Assembly: GCF_036370855.1 (NCBI RefSeq)
Contig: NC_088112.1
Location: forward strand, 19,026,469-19,090,468
From: Dromaius novaehollandiae
Lineage: Eukaryota > Chordata > Aves > Casuariiformes > Dromaiidae
Length of the DNA stretch: 64,000 bases
Direction of reading: 5' to 3'
Position numbers and translations under genes: made by a program
Notes under the pieces: generated by a model
Told to the model about the DNA's origin: nothing
What the model saw: the letters and a program-made list of their open reading frames with translations, nothing else
Databases searched by the model: none
Shown here: positions 47,991-61,302 of the stretch, piece after piece
Layout of the letters: every line of letters begins with the position of its first letter
How positions within the stretch are numbered: the first letter of the stretch is position 1

Positions 47991-50900
47991 TGCGAAGTCC
48001 TAGCTCTTGCTAACTGCTTGCATGGGAGCTGGAGGAGCACTGGAGTAGTGCTTCGATGGGTAAAAGCACAGGATTCTGCCAGCTCTGACCCCTCTGATAA
48101 ATGTGCAATAACTGACTAACACATCATTTGCAAGGGTGACTGGAAAAGCTCAGTGTTTGTGAACGAAGCAGAAGGAAGTACACCAGAAAACAGAGGGCTG
48201 GAAAACCCAGAGCTGACAAGAAGGGCAGACACTTGGCCCTTGTGAGAGCTAAGAGTGTGTGTGTGCCGTGCCATGGTGGGTTGCCAAGGGCTCTGCGCAC
48301 TCCGAATTTGCAGTTATCCCGCAGTGCTGTGTCCTGGGGATGAACCGCTGCAGGGAGAAGGAGGGGAGAGGGGTGCTCAGCCCACTGCCTCCCAGACAGC
48401 CCCTGCGTTTTTCTTACCGCCACCAGAAAGCTACATTATTGTAACCGAAATGAAACGTTTCAGCTCCAAGCCGGCAGCTTTGGGGGCTGTCTAGGTCACA
48501 GAAAATCTCTCTTGTTGATTGCCCTGCTTTGGAACAAAATGAAATTTAGAAATTTCCCACAGGATGAGCTCTGATCTTCTACAACGACTCACGGGTATGG
48601 CTTGAAGCAGGAAAGGGTTATGTTTCACTGTCCAAATGTGAGACCAGAAGGAGGAGAATTTCTCAAGAATAAATGCTGGCTTTTTGCTCTTTTTCTATAA
48701 TCCCTGGTAACTTTTCTCACCTCTTTAGTTTCAGGGGTATTTAACAGGTCATGTGGCTTCGTTGCTGGCCTGGATTCTGGTAGAGGGATGAAAAGCATCT
48801 CGTGTCTCTGACACTGGAAAGCCAGTCGATAAAGTACAAATGTAGTTTACCTTCTGTGTGAATCGTAGAAACATGGTGGTCATTCTGGACTCTAAACTTT
48901 TTCATGTAATTTTTCAGCCTCTTTTTACATTTTTAATTGTGTATTACAGGCCTTTAGTCAGAGACTGGAAAGGGAAGAAGTTACTTCCTTTCCTCACAGA
49001 AAGTGTTTCTATGTCTCTGGGTATTTCATTAGCAAGGTTCCTTCCTCCCACTAAAATCTGTGATTCTGATGATTTCCTTTTGCCCAGATGTTTTAATTTC
49101 TTTTCTTTTCCAAGATGAATCTCATTTTGTTATTTCCTGCCCATACATCCATCCTTTCAAAGCTTGAATGAATCATTTCTCCATCCTGACTGGTGTTTTC
49201 AATATTCCCAATTTACTGTAATATGCAGACTTAATTATTTTCATTTGTAAAGTGTCTTCGATGTCCATCCAGACAATGAAAAGAGAGCAGGGGCATGCAT
49301 TGGGTCCTTTGCACAGATCCCCATCACAGATAAAAGGACTTAAAATTCCCTTTATTAATATTAAAATTATTGTAGAAAATAGCAATTAATATGATCTGCT
49401 ATAAACCTGACCTCAGATGCTCCCAATTTTGGCTTCATTTCTCTCCCCAGACGTAGATCTGCTGATGTGCATTTTGGATGTAAGGTCAGAGGAAGATGAG
49501 TACAAAGCCTCAAGAAGAGAATAGGATTCAGTATTTTAAGCTATTAGGGGTTTCTGCCAAGTGGTGGTCAAATTTGGGTGTCTTCATGGGCACAGACCCA
49601 GTGTGCAGCTCTCCTGCACGGCTTTCTCAACACCTGTATTTAGATGTCTGCGTTTGACTTGGCTGTTGGGACTCTACCTTATGGCAAGGGGAATCTTGTC
49701 CTATGGGTGATTCTTCCTCTCCATCAGCTCTGCGGGGTTCAGGACATCTACACTGGGGTGTCTGAGTTTGAGCACCAACCCAGCCTGTCCCCGTTACGTA
49801 GCTGAAGGACTGCCTATAGCTCGGGCTCTCTCAAGTGGGGACAGACTATAGTGTTTTAAATTTCTTATTCCATGCCCCCTCCATAAATTTGTTTCTGTGA
49901 TTGTTTTTTTTTTAATAGGTACCAAAGGGAGTTTGTTGTTCAGTGGCTTTTTATTCTGGCTTTTTTTTTTTCCAGATGAATAATTAATAATAAGGATTTC
50001 CAAGTGGCCTTGATTCTGCAGGGATATGAAAAAAACTGGAATGTTAGAGGCTGGGACTTCCAATTCATTTTCTTGTTTTCAAATAAATAATTCAGTGATA
50101 AGGATTTATTCATGCATGTAAAAAGAGGAGAAACTAGACATCAGCAACAAATCTTTTTGTAAAACATACAGTCCACTACAATATGAACTGGAATTTGTTC
50201 GAAACCCATCCACCTTATTCACTAGATTATAGAAAAATGTTTAGCATAAAAGAGACCATGTCCTTATCTCAGCGAAGTGATATTATAAAGAAACTTCAGA
50301 TAGAACAAGCTTTAAACTGAACCAATTACAGAGCTCTTGTACACACTACATTCTCTAGTTGTGTATCTCAAATATATCAAACTTAATTTTATAACATGAA
50401 CTTAAAATGTAACAGAGAACAACAGCAGCAACAAAAAAATTCTCCTCTGTCCCCTCCATTACCAAGAGGATTATTAACAGTGTTTTCACTCAGCACTAGA
50501 AAGCATTTCTGTCAATAGGCAAATTGCATTTGAAATGGTCCTGGCAGTTTTACTTACTCCATTATTTTTGTTTTCTGTTGAACTAATCTGTTTTTGTTTG
50601 GTTTTATTTTCTATCTGCTTAACATTTTAAGCCTCACTGAATCCTACTTCCATCTGCGTTATTCGTTCCGTAGGAACCGTGGTGTCTTGTTTTGAGCTCT
50701 GCGACGCATGGGTGGCTTTGGGCAATTATGCAAGCGCTGGGATGCTGGCCTGACCTCCATTCCCTCAGCTCTGTCTTCTTGTCACCTCTGCAAAGTGAGA
50801 TCCTGATCCTCTTAATGTAGTCATTGATTTAGCAGAAGATGTACCCCAAACAGCATACTTGCTTACTGAGTGACAGGAAGGATATGTGGTTGTAAACTCT

Positions 50901-53900
50901 TGCTGTGCTAAGATATGAAGTGTTCAAAATCAGAAATTTGGCTTAGGTAACTCAGGTCAGCTAGCAAGTGCATCCAGATATTGGACTTCCATAAAGCTGG
51001 AGAGTACATGGTTCTCTCAGGATTTGATGCATGTATTTGATGCAGTGGAGAATGTATTTGTCCACTGCAAAATGGCTTTAAGAGGAAAACTCTCTTGCTT
51101 AAGAAAGGTACTTTTGAAGGGTTTTACAAAAGGTAGTAATTTGTTGCTAAGCCCATGATAACATTTTTCTTAAGCCTTGAAAGCAATTCAGAGCCTGACA
51201 TCGCACAATTCATTTTTATTTTGTCCTGGTAGTTCCAGGTCATCTGTGCTCTGCTTAAAGTAAACCCCTTTTTCCCTTCGCTTTGTAAATACTGCTCTTA
51301 GACTCTAGCTACCAAGCTGGAATGTTCACCAGAAATGTAACAAAGATCTTCTACAGGATGAGCAGGAACCTCATGAATATTTGCATGATGCCATTAGACA
51401 GTCAAATGAACCCCAGCAACAGAGAAAAAGCTCCAGAAATTCTCAGGGCAGAGGCGTTATTGTCCTTCATGTTCTCCGCATGTCTCTGTGATAACTGCAA
51501 TAGCCCAGAGGGTTCATACTGCAGGAGACCCTTCCTCACATAGCATTTCTGTTTATCTGATGCCTTGGTCATATCCCATTGAAAGTGGTCTTGGTCTGTT
51601 GAAGTTTCTCTTCGGTCTATCTTGAACAACGATCCATGAAATCCTTATTTTTTTCTGGATGAAATTTGGGCCAGCTGATTTACTGTCCCTTGTAAGGTTT
51701 CTCACATGCAAAATGTTTTAAAAACTGGGCCTGGAGCCACGAACAGGATTTGACTATGTAAATAGAGCAAGTCTCTTTTGCGAAAAGGTCCTACAGAGCA
51801 CATATTTGGGTTGGAACTTCACTTTACTTATTAATTTACAAAGAGGAGAGCAATGATTTTGAGTCCAAGTAGTTTTCTGTTTCATTCTTAAATTTTCTAC
51901 AGTATCACTTAAACTGTTATCAGACACTGCAGCAACCTATGAGCCAAGTTCCATCCATATTTACCCTCTCACAATCTCGTTTGCTGTAATTTAGTAGTGC
52001 AAGCACCACTGAAGGCGAATCTGTGTCCCTTTCGCGCTCCAGATCATAAAACAAATATATTGCATCTTGTTTTGGTAAAACGTCTCAAAGTAGTTTCTTC
52101 AAAACAAAGGACCATTTGTTCACTCAAGGTACACTGGACACAGAGTAAAAGATGAAAGGAAAAAAAGGCTTATTTTCCTTTTCCTGCACTGTACCTTCCC
52201 TAGAAAGCTTCAGCAGTCTCCACTGAACTCTCTTGTCGTCTTCTCTGCATTGGGGGAAACCATAGTGCAAGTAGGTGGGTCTTTTTCCAGATCAAAACTG
52301 TTCTGAAATTTTTTTCAATTTTGTTTTTTCAAAATTTTTGCAAAGAAAACTTTTGATTGAAGCAAAATATTTTGTTCGGTACAAATCAAGCTGCTGCATT
52401 TAGACTTTGATCCTTAAAAATGCTTAAAATACCAAAGGAATCTTCAAAACTGAAATTCAGAATTCAGAAGCAAAAAGCTGCAATGTTTGGTTTTGGTATT
52501 TTCCTTGCCTTTTTTTCAGACTCTGTGTGTGTGTGCACATATTTGACCCTTTGATTCAGCTGATCCCCTTTTGTGAAATAGCAGAAAAATTCTAATCTTT
52601 CAAATGGAGAAGTCAGGGACACGGCAGTAATATTCTGCTTTCCCCTTTCTCTGAGCATTTTCTCCTTTGTTCCCTGGTCGCACACCAGTCAAAATGGGAA
52701 AATCCGTGTAGAAAAACCAGTCAATGCTCCCCTCGTTTTCCTTTGTAGCTCAGAGGCCCAGCGTGCCAATTTGCTCAAATGAGTCACCAGAATTTTCCTC
52801 ATTTCCACCAAGATCTCTGGCATTTGAAGCATTGCACAGCACAGGGATCCCCCGAGCAGGTATTACAGCTTAAAATGTGTTAGTTGCTGTTATGGAAAGC
52901 TTACAGGAGCAAAGAGCTACATAAAAAGATAAATGTTTAATAATGACCCCAGAAAGATTACTCTCAGGGCATGAACACAGCTACATGATCAAGAGAAAAA
53001 TGACTCGTCCCTGCCCCTTGCAGCATTTCCTGACATTACAAATGTTCCCCTGAAAATCTGTTTATGTAGCTCCATTCCTAGCTCTCATTCACTGATTAAA
53101 CATACCATGGTTCACCTGAGTTACAGCTTTTGTTTGCAGGCTTTTGCCCGCGTTCGCTCAAAGGCTTACAGTGAAGGGACGAGTGGAGGGAACGTGACGG
53201 GAATGCCTGGCTGGAAGCAGAATATTAACGTCAGAAGTTTGCGCTGTTAGTTCTGATGTGGAGTTTTTTAGTGTTTTCACCAGTTCACTGATGAGTTTTT
53301 CCTGACTATTTAGTGCAAAGTAAAGCAGGATAATCCTGTCTGGGTGCTTAATTCTTTTGCATTGATGGTGGATTTCTGCATTCAAGAGAATTAGAATTTA
53401 TTTCAGTAATAGAGAGATACTGCTGTTCCTCTGTGATTAGTTCCAGTCACCTGAAGCTGATCTCTGACATTTACTTGCCATAAGTTTTCCTATTTCTGCT
53501 GATGGATTTACAGCATTCATTTATCTGAAATATATATCTATTTTTTTTTCTATGTTTAATGTCTGAGCATTGACTTACACTCTTAGTTTCCTCAATTTCT
53601 GTCCTTAGTTGCCCGATGTAATTCATCCAGCATGTGCCGCAGGACAGGAGAGATGCTGTTCAGGTAGAGACCACGGTATGTTTTGGATAGGGTGTTTTTG
53701 TGGTACCCAACTCAGCGACGCTGTAGGCACCTGCAGTGCTAATATTAAACAGCACAGATAAGTGGGGTCATCATGCCAGATCCCTTTTCTCTTCAATATG
53801 ATGGACAGTAAATAAGAAATGAAGGTGTCTGTATTACAGTTTCATAGAACTTCCTATACAGTTATAGAGATATAAAGGCACTTTATTGTCTGTGCAGAGA

Positions 53901-54419
53901 AACTCATGCATTTTTGAACAAGTGTGCTGAGGAAAAAATTCACTTTCTGTCATGAGAGCTATAAAGTACTTTCCCACAATCCATATACATGATAAGCTAG
54001 GAGAAAGAGCTGTCATACATCAAATTAGACAGCAGTGTGGAAAAGTCATTGTTTAATGCGGTGTCTACAGCGGTCTCCAAGAACCTTCTCTTTATTTCTG
54101 TGTGGAAAGCTCTTCCTTTGGGCCCTTTTAATCCCCACTGAAGGCTTTGGGAGCTTTTTTCCATATTCTACCCAAAGCTACGCCTAGCCCTTAGTTTAAT
54201 CACCTCCAGCAGATAACAACAGCTTTTGGAGCTGTCAGCACTGCTGAGTCTTTCAGTGGCTCTCAAAAATGCCGCTTTGGCAGCTTTGCTATTTAGACTG
54301 GCTCTTTAGCCCAACGTGCCGATTTTTTAACCTCAGTAACTTTGAAAATACGTGTAACTGATAGGCTGGGGGGAAGTATGGTTTTCCTCATAAACCACAT
54401 AGGTGTGTATGATATAAGG

Positions 54420-54515
54420 GAAACCGCCGCCGCCTTGCAGGGTCCCTGCGGCAGGGGGTCGCGTAGCCGTCGCAGCAGCTTCTGAGCGGGGACGCGGTGG
54501 AAAGCAGTTTGCTGG
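54420..54515. other. Isolated CpG-dense patch in intron 3
   Basis: Around eleven CpGs occur in about 95 bases, including CCGCCGCCGCC, GGTCGCGTAGCCGTCGC and GGGGACGCGG, plus a CCCTGC-G-GCAGGG hairpin. The surrounding intron is AT-rich and CpG-poor. It is too short for a formal CpG island. A minus-strand open frame of 118 codons (54333-54689) crosses it but shows no known motif. It could be an orphan CpG island serving an alternative or antisense promoter, or unmethylated regulatory DNA. Confidence 0.4.
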
Positions 54516-56039
54516 AGCTCCTGGTTTCTGATGCATTAGCTCTATCAGCTTGGAGAGGGCTCGATCTGTCCAGAAGAATAAGCACTTAATGCTTTTAAAT
54601 AGCCCTTTTTGGACCCACGCGATCCCCTCTATGGCCAGTGCTTCCCTTTCAGTCAGAGATATCTTGTCCTCCTGCAAAGCCCCAGCCACACCGGACTTGT
54701 TGCGGCACTTTCTGCATTTTCCTCCTTCCAGGATACAGCATGGGAGCAGCCACAGCTGGTCCCTAAAAGTCTCTTGGGCCCTTTTTCCATGCTGAACAAA
54801 GAAAAATAGTATTTAATAGGAACTTTGTTTGAAAAAAAGCATTGTAATATTTAGGCCTCTGTAATTACTGTATACGATATCACCATTTTTCACTGCATTT
54901 TAAAGCACCGCGCCTTGAAGCTTTTATCTCAAGCTCTGTTCTTTTCTGTGCCTAATATACTAAGCAAACTGTTAGTATAAACTTTAACTTGGTGTCAGTG
55001 CCCATTCCCAGGGAAGAGAGAAAGTTAAACAGCTCTGTGATGTGTTTGATGAGAATCTAAGATTAATTTCTCAAATGTTGATAGCTAGCATTGTCCAAGG
55101 GTCACTGGGTATGTCATTAGTATCTGATGGAGCAAGTGTAATGAAAAGCTGTACTGCTTGCTGTAAGCAAATAAGACTGTGAATGAATTTTGAACTGTTA
55201 TCTTCCTTATCCTGATCTTATTTTCCCCTCATTTTTGGTAATAATCAAAAAGGAACACCATCGGGGCTCTATGGCACATTGCCAATCCTTATTGTCTCGT
55301 ATTAGAAATAAATTGTTCCAATAAATTCAGTTTTATGGCAATTCCTTCTCAAGTTTCTCATATTTGTATTTTCATTGTGGCTGTTCCCAGACACAGTGAA
55401 ACAGTGAGCAGATTAAAATGTCTGATGAATTATCTGAAGTGCCAATGAGCATGAGACTTTGACTGTCTCATTGCCAAGGACAACTGAATTTCTTTGTCTG
55501 AATCAATTCGCGTAACGTGGTGAGCGATTTTAAGAGCCGAGGGTACCTTGGCTGTGGCTTTGGCCCTGCACCTCAGGACTCTGCACACGTACCAGTATGG
55601 CTTTCCATGCCCTGGCTGCAGCAATTGCTGTTGAATTCATCAAATCTGAAAATAAAATTTACAAAGGGAATCTGTCCTCTGTCTACTTTCCTTCCAGTTA
55701 ATCTTTTTTCCCATTTGCCGAAAAAATAACCCTGAGCAGCATTAGCGCAAACATAAACACTGAACATTTGGAAATTCCTAATTGTAGTACTGCTTCCATC
55801 ACTGCACACTTAAGCTTTAAATGCTCAGAATGATTAGGACTAATGATTTATAAGCCTATCTTTTGATAAACTTTCCCCCTCCCCTAAATAACTTTAATAA
55901 AAGAAAGCATAATAAAATGGTAATGTTTCCGGGGACAATGTCTCAAGGAAAAAGAGGGTCAAATAACTTCTTTCACTCTGAAGTGGGAGCAGTAAATTCT
56001 TCTTTTTTTTTTCTTTTTTTGAAAAATGCAGGCCCCAGA

Positions 56040-56240
56040 GCCTAATTTATCTGAAGAAGCACTTTTTAAATGGCCACTAATGTGCCGTTAAAGAACAAAA
56101 TGCGCTATTCCATAGCAATCCTAATTACTGTATAACTGTATTTCAATCTGCACTAGCAGTGAGCTGATCATTAAAACTCACAATAACTGGTTTGTTATTA
56201 TGCAAACATCGAGAAAAGAGTCCATTAAATTTCCCATGCA
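56040..56240. promoter_or_regulatory. Candidate conserved noncoding element, intron 3
   Basis: About 200 bases show an even, unique texture. They contain ATTATGCAAA with octamer-like ATGCAAAC (56200-56207), CCTAATTACTG and a TGATCATTAAAA block, and no open frame. POU and homeodomain cores side by side are typical of neural enhancers. A neighbouring AT-rich stretch at 56640-56760 has similar features. Inference only. Confidence 0.3.
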
Positions 56241-56482
56241 ATCATTGTCACAAAGCTAGTGAAGATGCAAGCATGACGGGAGTCTTCTCTGCTCTCCAGC
56301 TTTGTGCGTTGCTTTTTGCAGACCCATTCTGGTGGACACTGGAGTCCCACTTTTATCACGGCTGTTGAAATCGCAGCTGGCTGCAGCCCAAAAGGCTGTA
56401 GTGGGGCAATGGGGCAGTTCCAGATCTGGACCATGTTCACCACACCAGGCAGGGGCAACAGCAGCTGCAAACCCCTGTATAA

Positions 56483-56532
56483 CCTCCCCTTTCCTCCCTC
56501 TCTCTCTCTCTCTCTCCCCCCCCCCCTCCCTT
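56483..56532 (+). repeat. 50-base pure pyrimidine tract with (CT)n
   Basis: Fifty bases contain only C and T: a (CT) microsatellite of about 9-10 units in the middle and a C run at the end. Such mirror-like polypyrimidine DNA can form triplexes. It lies in intron 3, 1.6 kb before exon 4, and is likely length-variable. Confidence 0.85.
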
Positions 56533-58156
56533 ATCCTCCCCCTCACCTCCAGAAAATTCTGCTTTTTGAAATAGTTGAGGTTTTTACGTTTCCCTTCTAA
56601 GAACATTTATTCACTCTCAAAGCTCATAAACGAAACTCTCAGCCCTGCTAATGCAATCAATTGCGTTAACAACATATTTATTTTTCATCTTTTCCCTTAG
56701 TTATTTTGCTTTTTAATTATCTTTCTTTGTGATTAAACATAGTCACATTCTAAATTCAATCACTCTGAAGAACAATATGAAATAAAGAAGCTTAATCTTT
56801 ATTGTAAAACTCTTCTGCAGGATCCATTGGTGCTGTAATTTTGCCATTAAGAAGCTGCCCTTTTCAATTGTCTGCTGCTAGCCCCCTTTTTTCCCTCTGA
56901 ACAATAAACTGGAGAGTCTTAGCTACAGGATACAAAACACGTACTTTCTGTACCAGAGCACCACAGCTCTTCCTTCTGCTTTTAAATTTGTCTATTATTT
57001 GTCCCATCAGTGAAGAATGAGCTGTTATTTTTTTTTAAAGGTAATCTGAGATACAGCATTTAAAGTTGCTCCCTGTAAAATACCAGCCAGATATTTTAGA
57101 GTTTACAGGAGAAGGAGAACTATGCAGAGTGGTTCATTCTGGTCTGCACGCAGTGAAGAAAAACAATATAAGATTACTGCTGAATAACCAATTTGTTTGA
57201 GCTACCCTAATTCTTGAGATGTCTGTCTGTCGCAAATTATCAGAGATTTTTTCAGCTTAACATCAAAGTGTCTCTCCACTTCTTTTCTCCGTCTCAATGT
57301 ACACCATCTTAGAAGTTTCCACAGGTGTGATTCCCTTCCCTGCTCCTGCCAGTGTTGTTAGTAGTTAAATATTGAAAAGAATGAATGTGATATTGTGTTG
57401 TAAATAATCTTAGGTCTATGAACTTTCTGATAGTGGTGTTTTCATAAACCAAAGACCTATTTGCTCTTGCGTATGGTACATGTAGAAAGACCATGGAAAA
57501 GCAGATTTGCATTTCTATTGCCTTACTGCAATAGAAAGCTCTTGATTTGTAATGTCATTAGCTGAATTCTTATTAACAAAACTATCCATTTTTGTCCCTA
57601 TTTAGCAAAACAATTACATATTTGCCAACATACAACCCTCCCCAGACACGTTTATGTGTGAAATTATGGGCTTTCTGTATAACCATTCAAATGGACCTAT
57701 GCTAGTGTTACCGAATCCAGTCTGTAGAACCTCTTTGCAGCAGCCCAGAGGTTTTAATATGGTGCAAAGTCTTTTAGACTTGTCTCTCATTTCACTGACG
57801 ATGACAGTGCTGACCACACGCTCAAATCATGGTCAGGAGGTGGAGTTGCAAATCCCAGCCCCACAGAGGTGCTTTGTCAGTACCAGCCACTGTCAGACAT
57901 GGGGTTTTAGCTGGATGGGCTGCCATCTAGCAAAGCTTGTATCTAGAAATGACATGAAGCAGACAAGTGAAACATGTTCTGCCAGTAAGTGGGAATCTTA
58001 AGGGCCTGGTTTGCAGTTTTCTATTTGCAGCACCATAAGCCATGTTGGACTACAAAGTCCCTGTCTCACTCTGCTAGAACATTCAGCAGGTTATGCACTG
58101 AAATCTCACCCTTTCAGACCACGTTACTGATACTTTTATTTTTATTTCTCTTTCAG

Positions 58157-58321
58157 TTTGTTGCTCATCCCAACTGCCAGCAGCAATTGCTCACCATGTG
58201 GTATGAAAACCTCTCAGGCTTACGGCAGCAATCTATAGCTGTGAAATTCTTGGCTGTCTTCGGGGTCTCCATTGGCCTGCCGTTCCTTGCCATAGCATAC
58301 TGGATCGCTCCCTGCAGCAAG
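58157..58321 (+). CDS. TRPC7: TRPC7 exon 4: last linker helix and pre-S1 segment
   Basis: The exon encodes 55 codons (residues 322-376) from [10 protein letters not shown] to IAPCSK, between the acceptor TTTCAG and the donor GTACAA at 58322, phase 0 at both ends. Residues 352-373 form a strongly hydrophobic stretch ([13 protein letters not shown] then LAIAYWIAP). In TRPC3/6 structures this region is the pre-S1 elbow, which dips into the membrane before S1; older models counted it as a membrane span. The sequence matches human TRPC7 over the whole exon as far as I recall. Read-through past the donor adds four residues before TAA at 58334. The next exon, encoding S1 onward, is not in the window. 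Skipping exon 4 would keep the frame but remove the elbow. Confidence 0.97.
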
Positions 58322-58521
58322 GTACAAACTGATTAAGGTGCATTTTGTTTATGGTCATTTCTATCCAGGGCCTGCAATGAAGGCACAAATGTTTCTGTAA
58401 TACTGCTGCAAAATGATTAATTCTAGCATCTAAGATTGCCTCAAAAGAGGGCAAACTGCAGATGTTTCTTGTTATGCACAAATAGAGCCATTAAGCACGT
58501 TCCAAAGTTCCTCCTCAAACA

Positions 58522-58675
58522 TAAAAAAGGCAGGGTGGGGGAAGGAAATATTGAGACAGCAGGTGTGAAGAAAAGAATAGGAACAACAAGAAATGGAAAG
58601 GAGATGACAGTATGAGAGTGAGATGAAGAAGGAGTAGAAGAACAAAAATGGAGAATAACAAAGGAAAAAGACCTT
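58522..58675 (+). repeat. Purine-rich stretch downstream of exon 4
   Basis: About 150 bases are roughly 85% A or G on the coding strand, many in GAA, GGA and AAAG steps, starting 200 bases after the exon 4 donor. It could hold intronic splicing-enhancer motifs or simply be low-complexity DNA. Confidence 0.55.
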
Positions 58676-61258
58676 TGTTGACCTTTTAGTTCACCCTGAT
58701 CTTATTCCATTTTCTGTACCTGTGTTGCAGGTATCGCTCTTCTTCAGGGCTTCTTATTTCCCTTTCCTTCTACTTCTTGCTGATCTTGTATTTTTAGTTA
58801 GTGGAGCATTATTATGGCACATGCATCTGAGGCTCTGCGAAGCCATGGGGGACTGCTGAATGCCACAGAGAAGACTAGACTTAATCATGCAACCTCTGCA
58901 GTGCTGCGGGAAAAGATGACAAAACTTGAAAAGTTGCCATGTATCTAGTTATGTTTGCGCTGTGTCTCACAACATCAGATGGAGCAGGAAGGTTTTGCTA
59001 GGACCTAGAGGTCAAAGGACCAGAGCCAGCCACTAGCTTGTGTTAAAGCTCGAGCTGTGCATGGTATGAATTCTGTAGTGAGATTTCCATCCTGAGACTG
59101 CTCAAACAAATGGAGATGAATAGGTGTGTGGCTGAGCAATGAATAGCTTTTTCTCTACTCTTGCCACATAAAAGAAAAGGTGGTGGCAGGGAATCATTTC
59201 ACATGGAACAATACTGGCCATATCATCCATTACAAGTTAGAGTGTCTTCAGCAGAGGCTTATCAAAGCTGCTTAAATCTGATAGAAATGACCTCTGGCTC
59301 GGGTATTTTATTCAGTCCTGAAAGCATTTTCTCCCATTTCCTTTGAAAGCCAGTAAAGAATCCTTTCTAAATTTGTCAGGTCCAAGAAACTATAGATCCA
59401 CTGATGGGTATTAAGGAAAAACTATAATTTCAAAAGAGTTATCCATGAATACATCCAGACAAGCCTCTGAAAACAAATAGCTTTCCAGAACACCTGGTGT
59501 AATAAAACATGTTTAAAGCTTGATGTCCTCCAAAGCTTTTCCAAGACAAGTACTTTTTCTCAGAGTACTTGAGAATGTAACTTTATTTTCTCAACATTTA
59601 TATCAACATAAAAGTCAACAGTTTTTACGAATACTGAACAGGAGTCTAAAATATCACACAGAACAGAGAAGTGAGTATGAAATCAGAGCTGTTTCATGGG
59701 TGGTTTTGGCTAGGTCTTAGCAGGAATTCATGTGTGGAATTGACTCCTGACTCAGTCCAGGAGGGATTTAGGAAGCTGTTTAACTGCTTTTACCTCTGTT
59801 CAGTGTGCTGGGAGTTGGCACACCTTCCAACTGCAACATTTGTGGTGTATTGTCAGAATTAAAGAGGCTGACCTTAGCAATAGCTGGGGAACACAGCTAG
59901 ACTAGAAATAAATGGAGGCTTTAAACAAAAAGCATAAAAAGAAACTAAACTGAGAAAGCATTTCAAAGCAAACTCATTAGTTTTACAGCAGAAATAAGGA
60001 ATGATTGACAAATGATCATTTTAAAAAAATTTCTGGAGGTAGATGTATTAGAATTGAAAAAATGGGGGAAAGAGGACAACACAACCACCCTTAACTTTTA
60101 GGTGATCCTGATATCATTGCACTAAACCTTTCATGGAACTTCATTTCTCCCCTTCTCCCTGCTTTAGACTGTGAAAATATATATAGCCTTCTATCAAATT
60201 TAAATTGTAAGTTCTTTCAGGCATGAATTGTCTTTTAATGCACAGTTTTGCATCAGTCAGAACAATGTAGTCTTGATTTTTGTTTGGGGCCTCTGACATA
60301 AATAACTGAATAATGGAATAATGAACACAGTTTCCCCCAATGTATTGGCACTCCACCCAAAATTGTGGCTATTAGATGTAAGGGCTGAGGGTTGAGATAC
60401 GAACCTTGTATTCCCTCACAGTGTTATTGTAGACAATTACATATGCAGTAGATTCTCTAAAAGGATGGTCATATTAAAAGAAGATTTATATGTGATGCTG
60501 GCTGGTCTGAGCAGCTCAATTTTGTCCTTATCATTTTTTGCAAGGGTTTTGTTTGTTTGTTTGTAAGTCATGTAAAAAATTTTGATGAGATTCAACTGTG
60601 TAAGAATGAAATATGTTTTCCATAGCTGCAATCAACTTAGATGCTCAGATTAAAATCAGGTCCGGCTTGGCCTAAAGGCCACATGGGTGCCCAGGCGAAC
60701 ATGCTGCCTGCAGGTGCCAGGACAGCTCCTCAGTCTGTAGGAACCAGCAGGACTATGTGACCCATTCGCTGGCCCCAGAGAATAAAGTATCTTTCCTGGA
60801 CCTCTTCTGCTGCCTTCAGCAGATGCTGTATTTCCTGATAAATGCAGAGTCAAAACCTCCGGAGAGGTACCGTTTTGAACCAGCCCCATAGTCCACGGAT
60901 GTGGTGAACATGGCTTAGGGCTCTTTTGTACGGGGCTCCCTCTCTTGACAGATCTTTGCCTGAGGCTGGCGTTGAGTTCAATCTTTGCTGAAGAAAATGA
61001 GGAAGAGTCTGTTTTGCAAGCCAGGCAGAAAGGAGGGAGTTACTTAGGTGGATTTAGCCAACTCCTCTGCTTATGCACTGAAGAAAGAAAATCTGCACCT
61101 TCTCTCCTTGTTTATTGAACTGAGTATTAGCACGGCGCCTGTAAGAGGGGACTGTATTAGGGAATACAGGCCTATCAGGGATCCATTTCTGAGCTAAAAC
61201 AGCGAGAAAAATCAGGGAAACCTCTGTAATGTGGAATACAGCTTAGCTGTAGCTGAGC

Positions 61259-61302
61259 TGACCAATACTGTGGTGCACTACAGTGTTAAGATATATTGGT
61301 CA
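61259..61302. repeat. Nested inverted repeat
   Basis: Outer 9-bp arms TGACCAATA (61259-61267) and TATTGGTCA (61294-61302) are perfectly complementary. Inside them ACTGT (61267-61271) and ACAGT (61280-61284) also pair. Each outer arm carries a CCAAT or ATTGG core, so this could be a paired CCAAT-box site or a small cruciform. Confidence 0.6.

Larger units (their letters stand above)
41768..58156 (+). other. TRPC7: TRPC7 intron 3 (16389 bp)
   Basis: The donor GTAAGC is at 41768; the acceptor tract TTTATTTCTCTTTCAG ends at 58156. It is AT-rich with no recognisable mobile element. It contains homopolymers (A13 at 42647-42659; T8-G-T16 at 42859-42883; T14 at 45050-45063), a 15-bp direct repeat CTTCTCATGCCTCTG at 45571-45585 and 45596-45610, a CpG-dense patch at 54420-54515, a pure pyrimidine run at 56483-56532, and AT-rich regulatory candidates near 44200, 47.8 and 56.1 kb. 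Open frames are short and unlike known proteins. Confidence 0.9.

Noticed and set aside
54333..54689. 118-codon minus-strand frame over the CpG-dense patch
   Set aside because: Considered as an antisense gene, but there are no splice signals and no recognised motif. The length is explained by local GC content.
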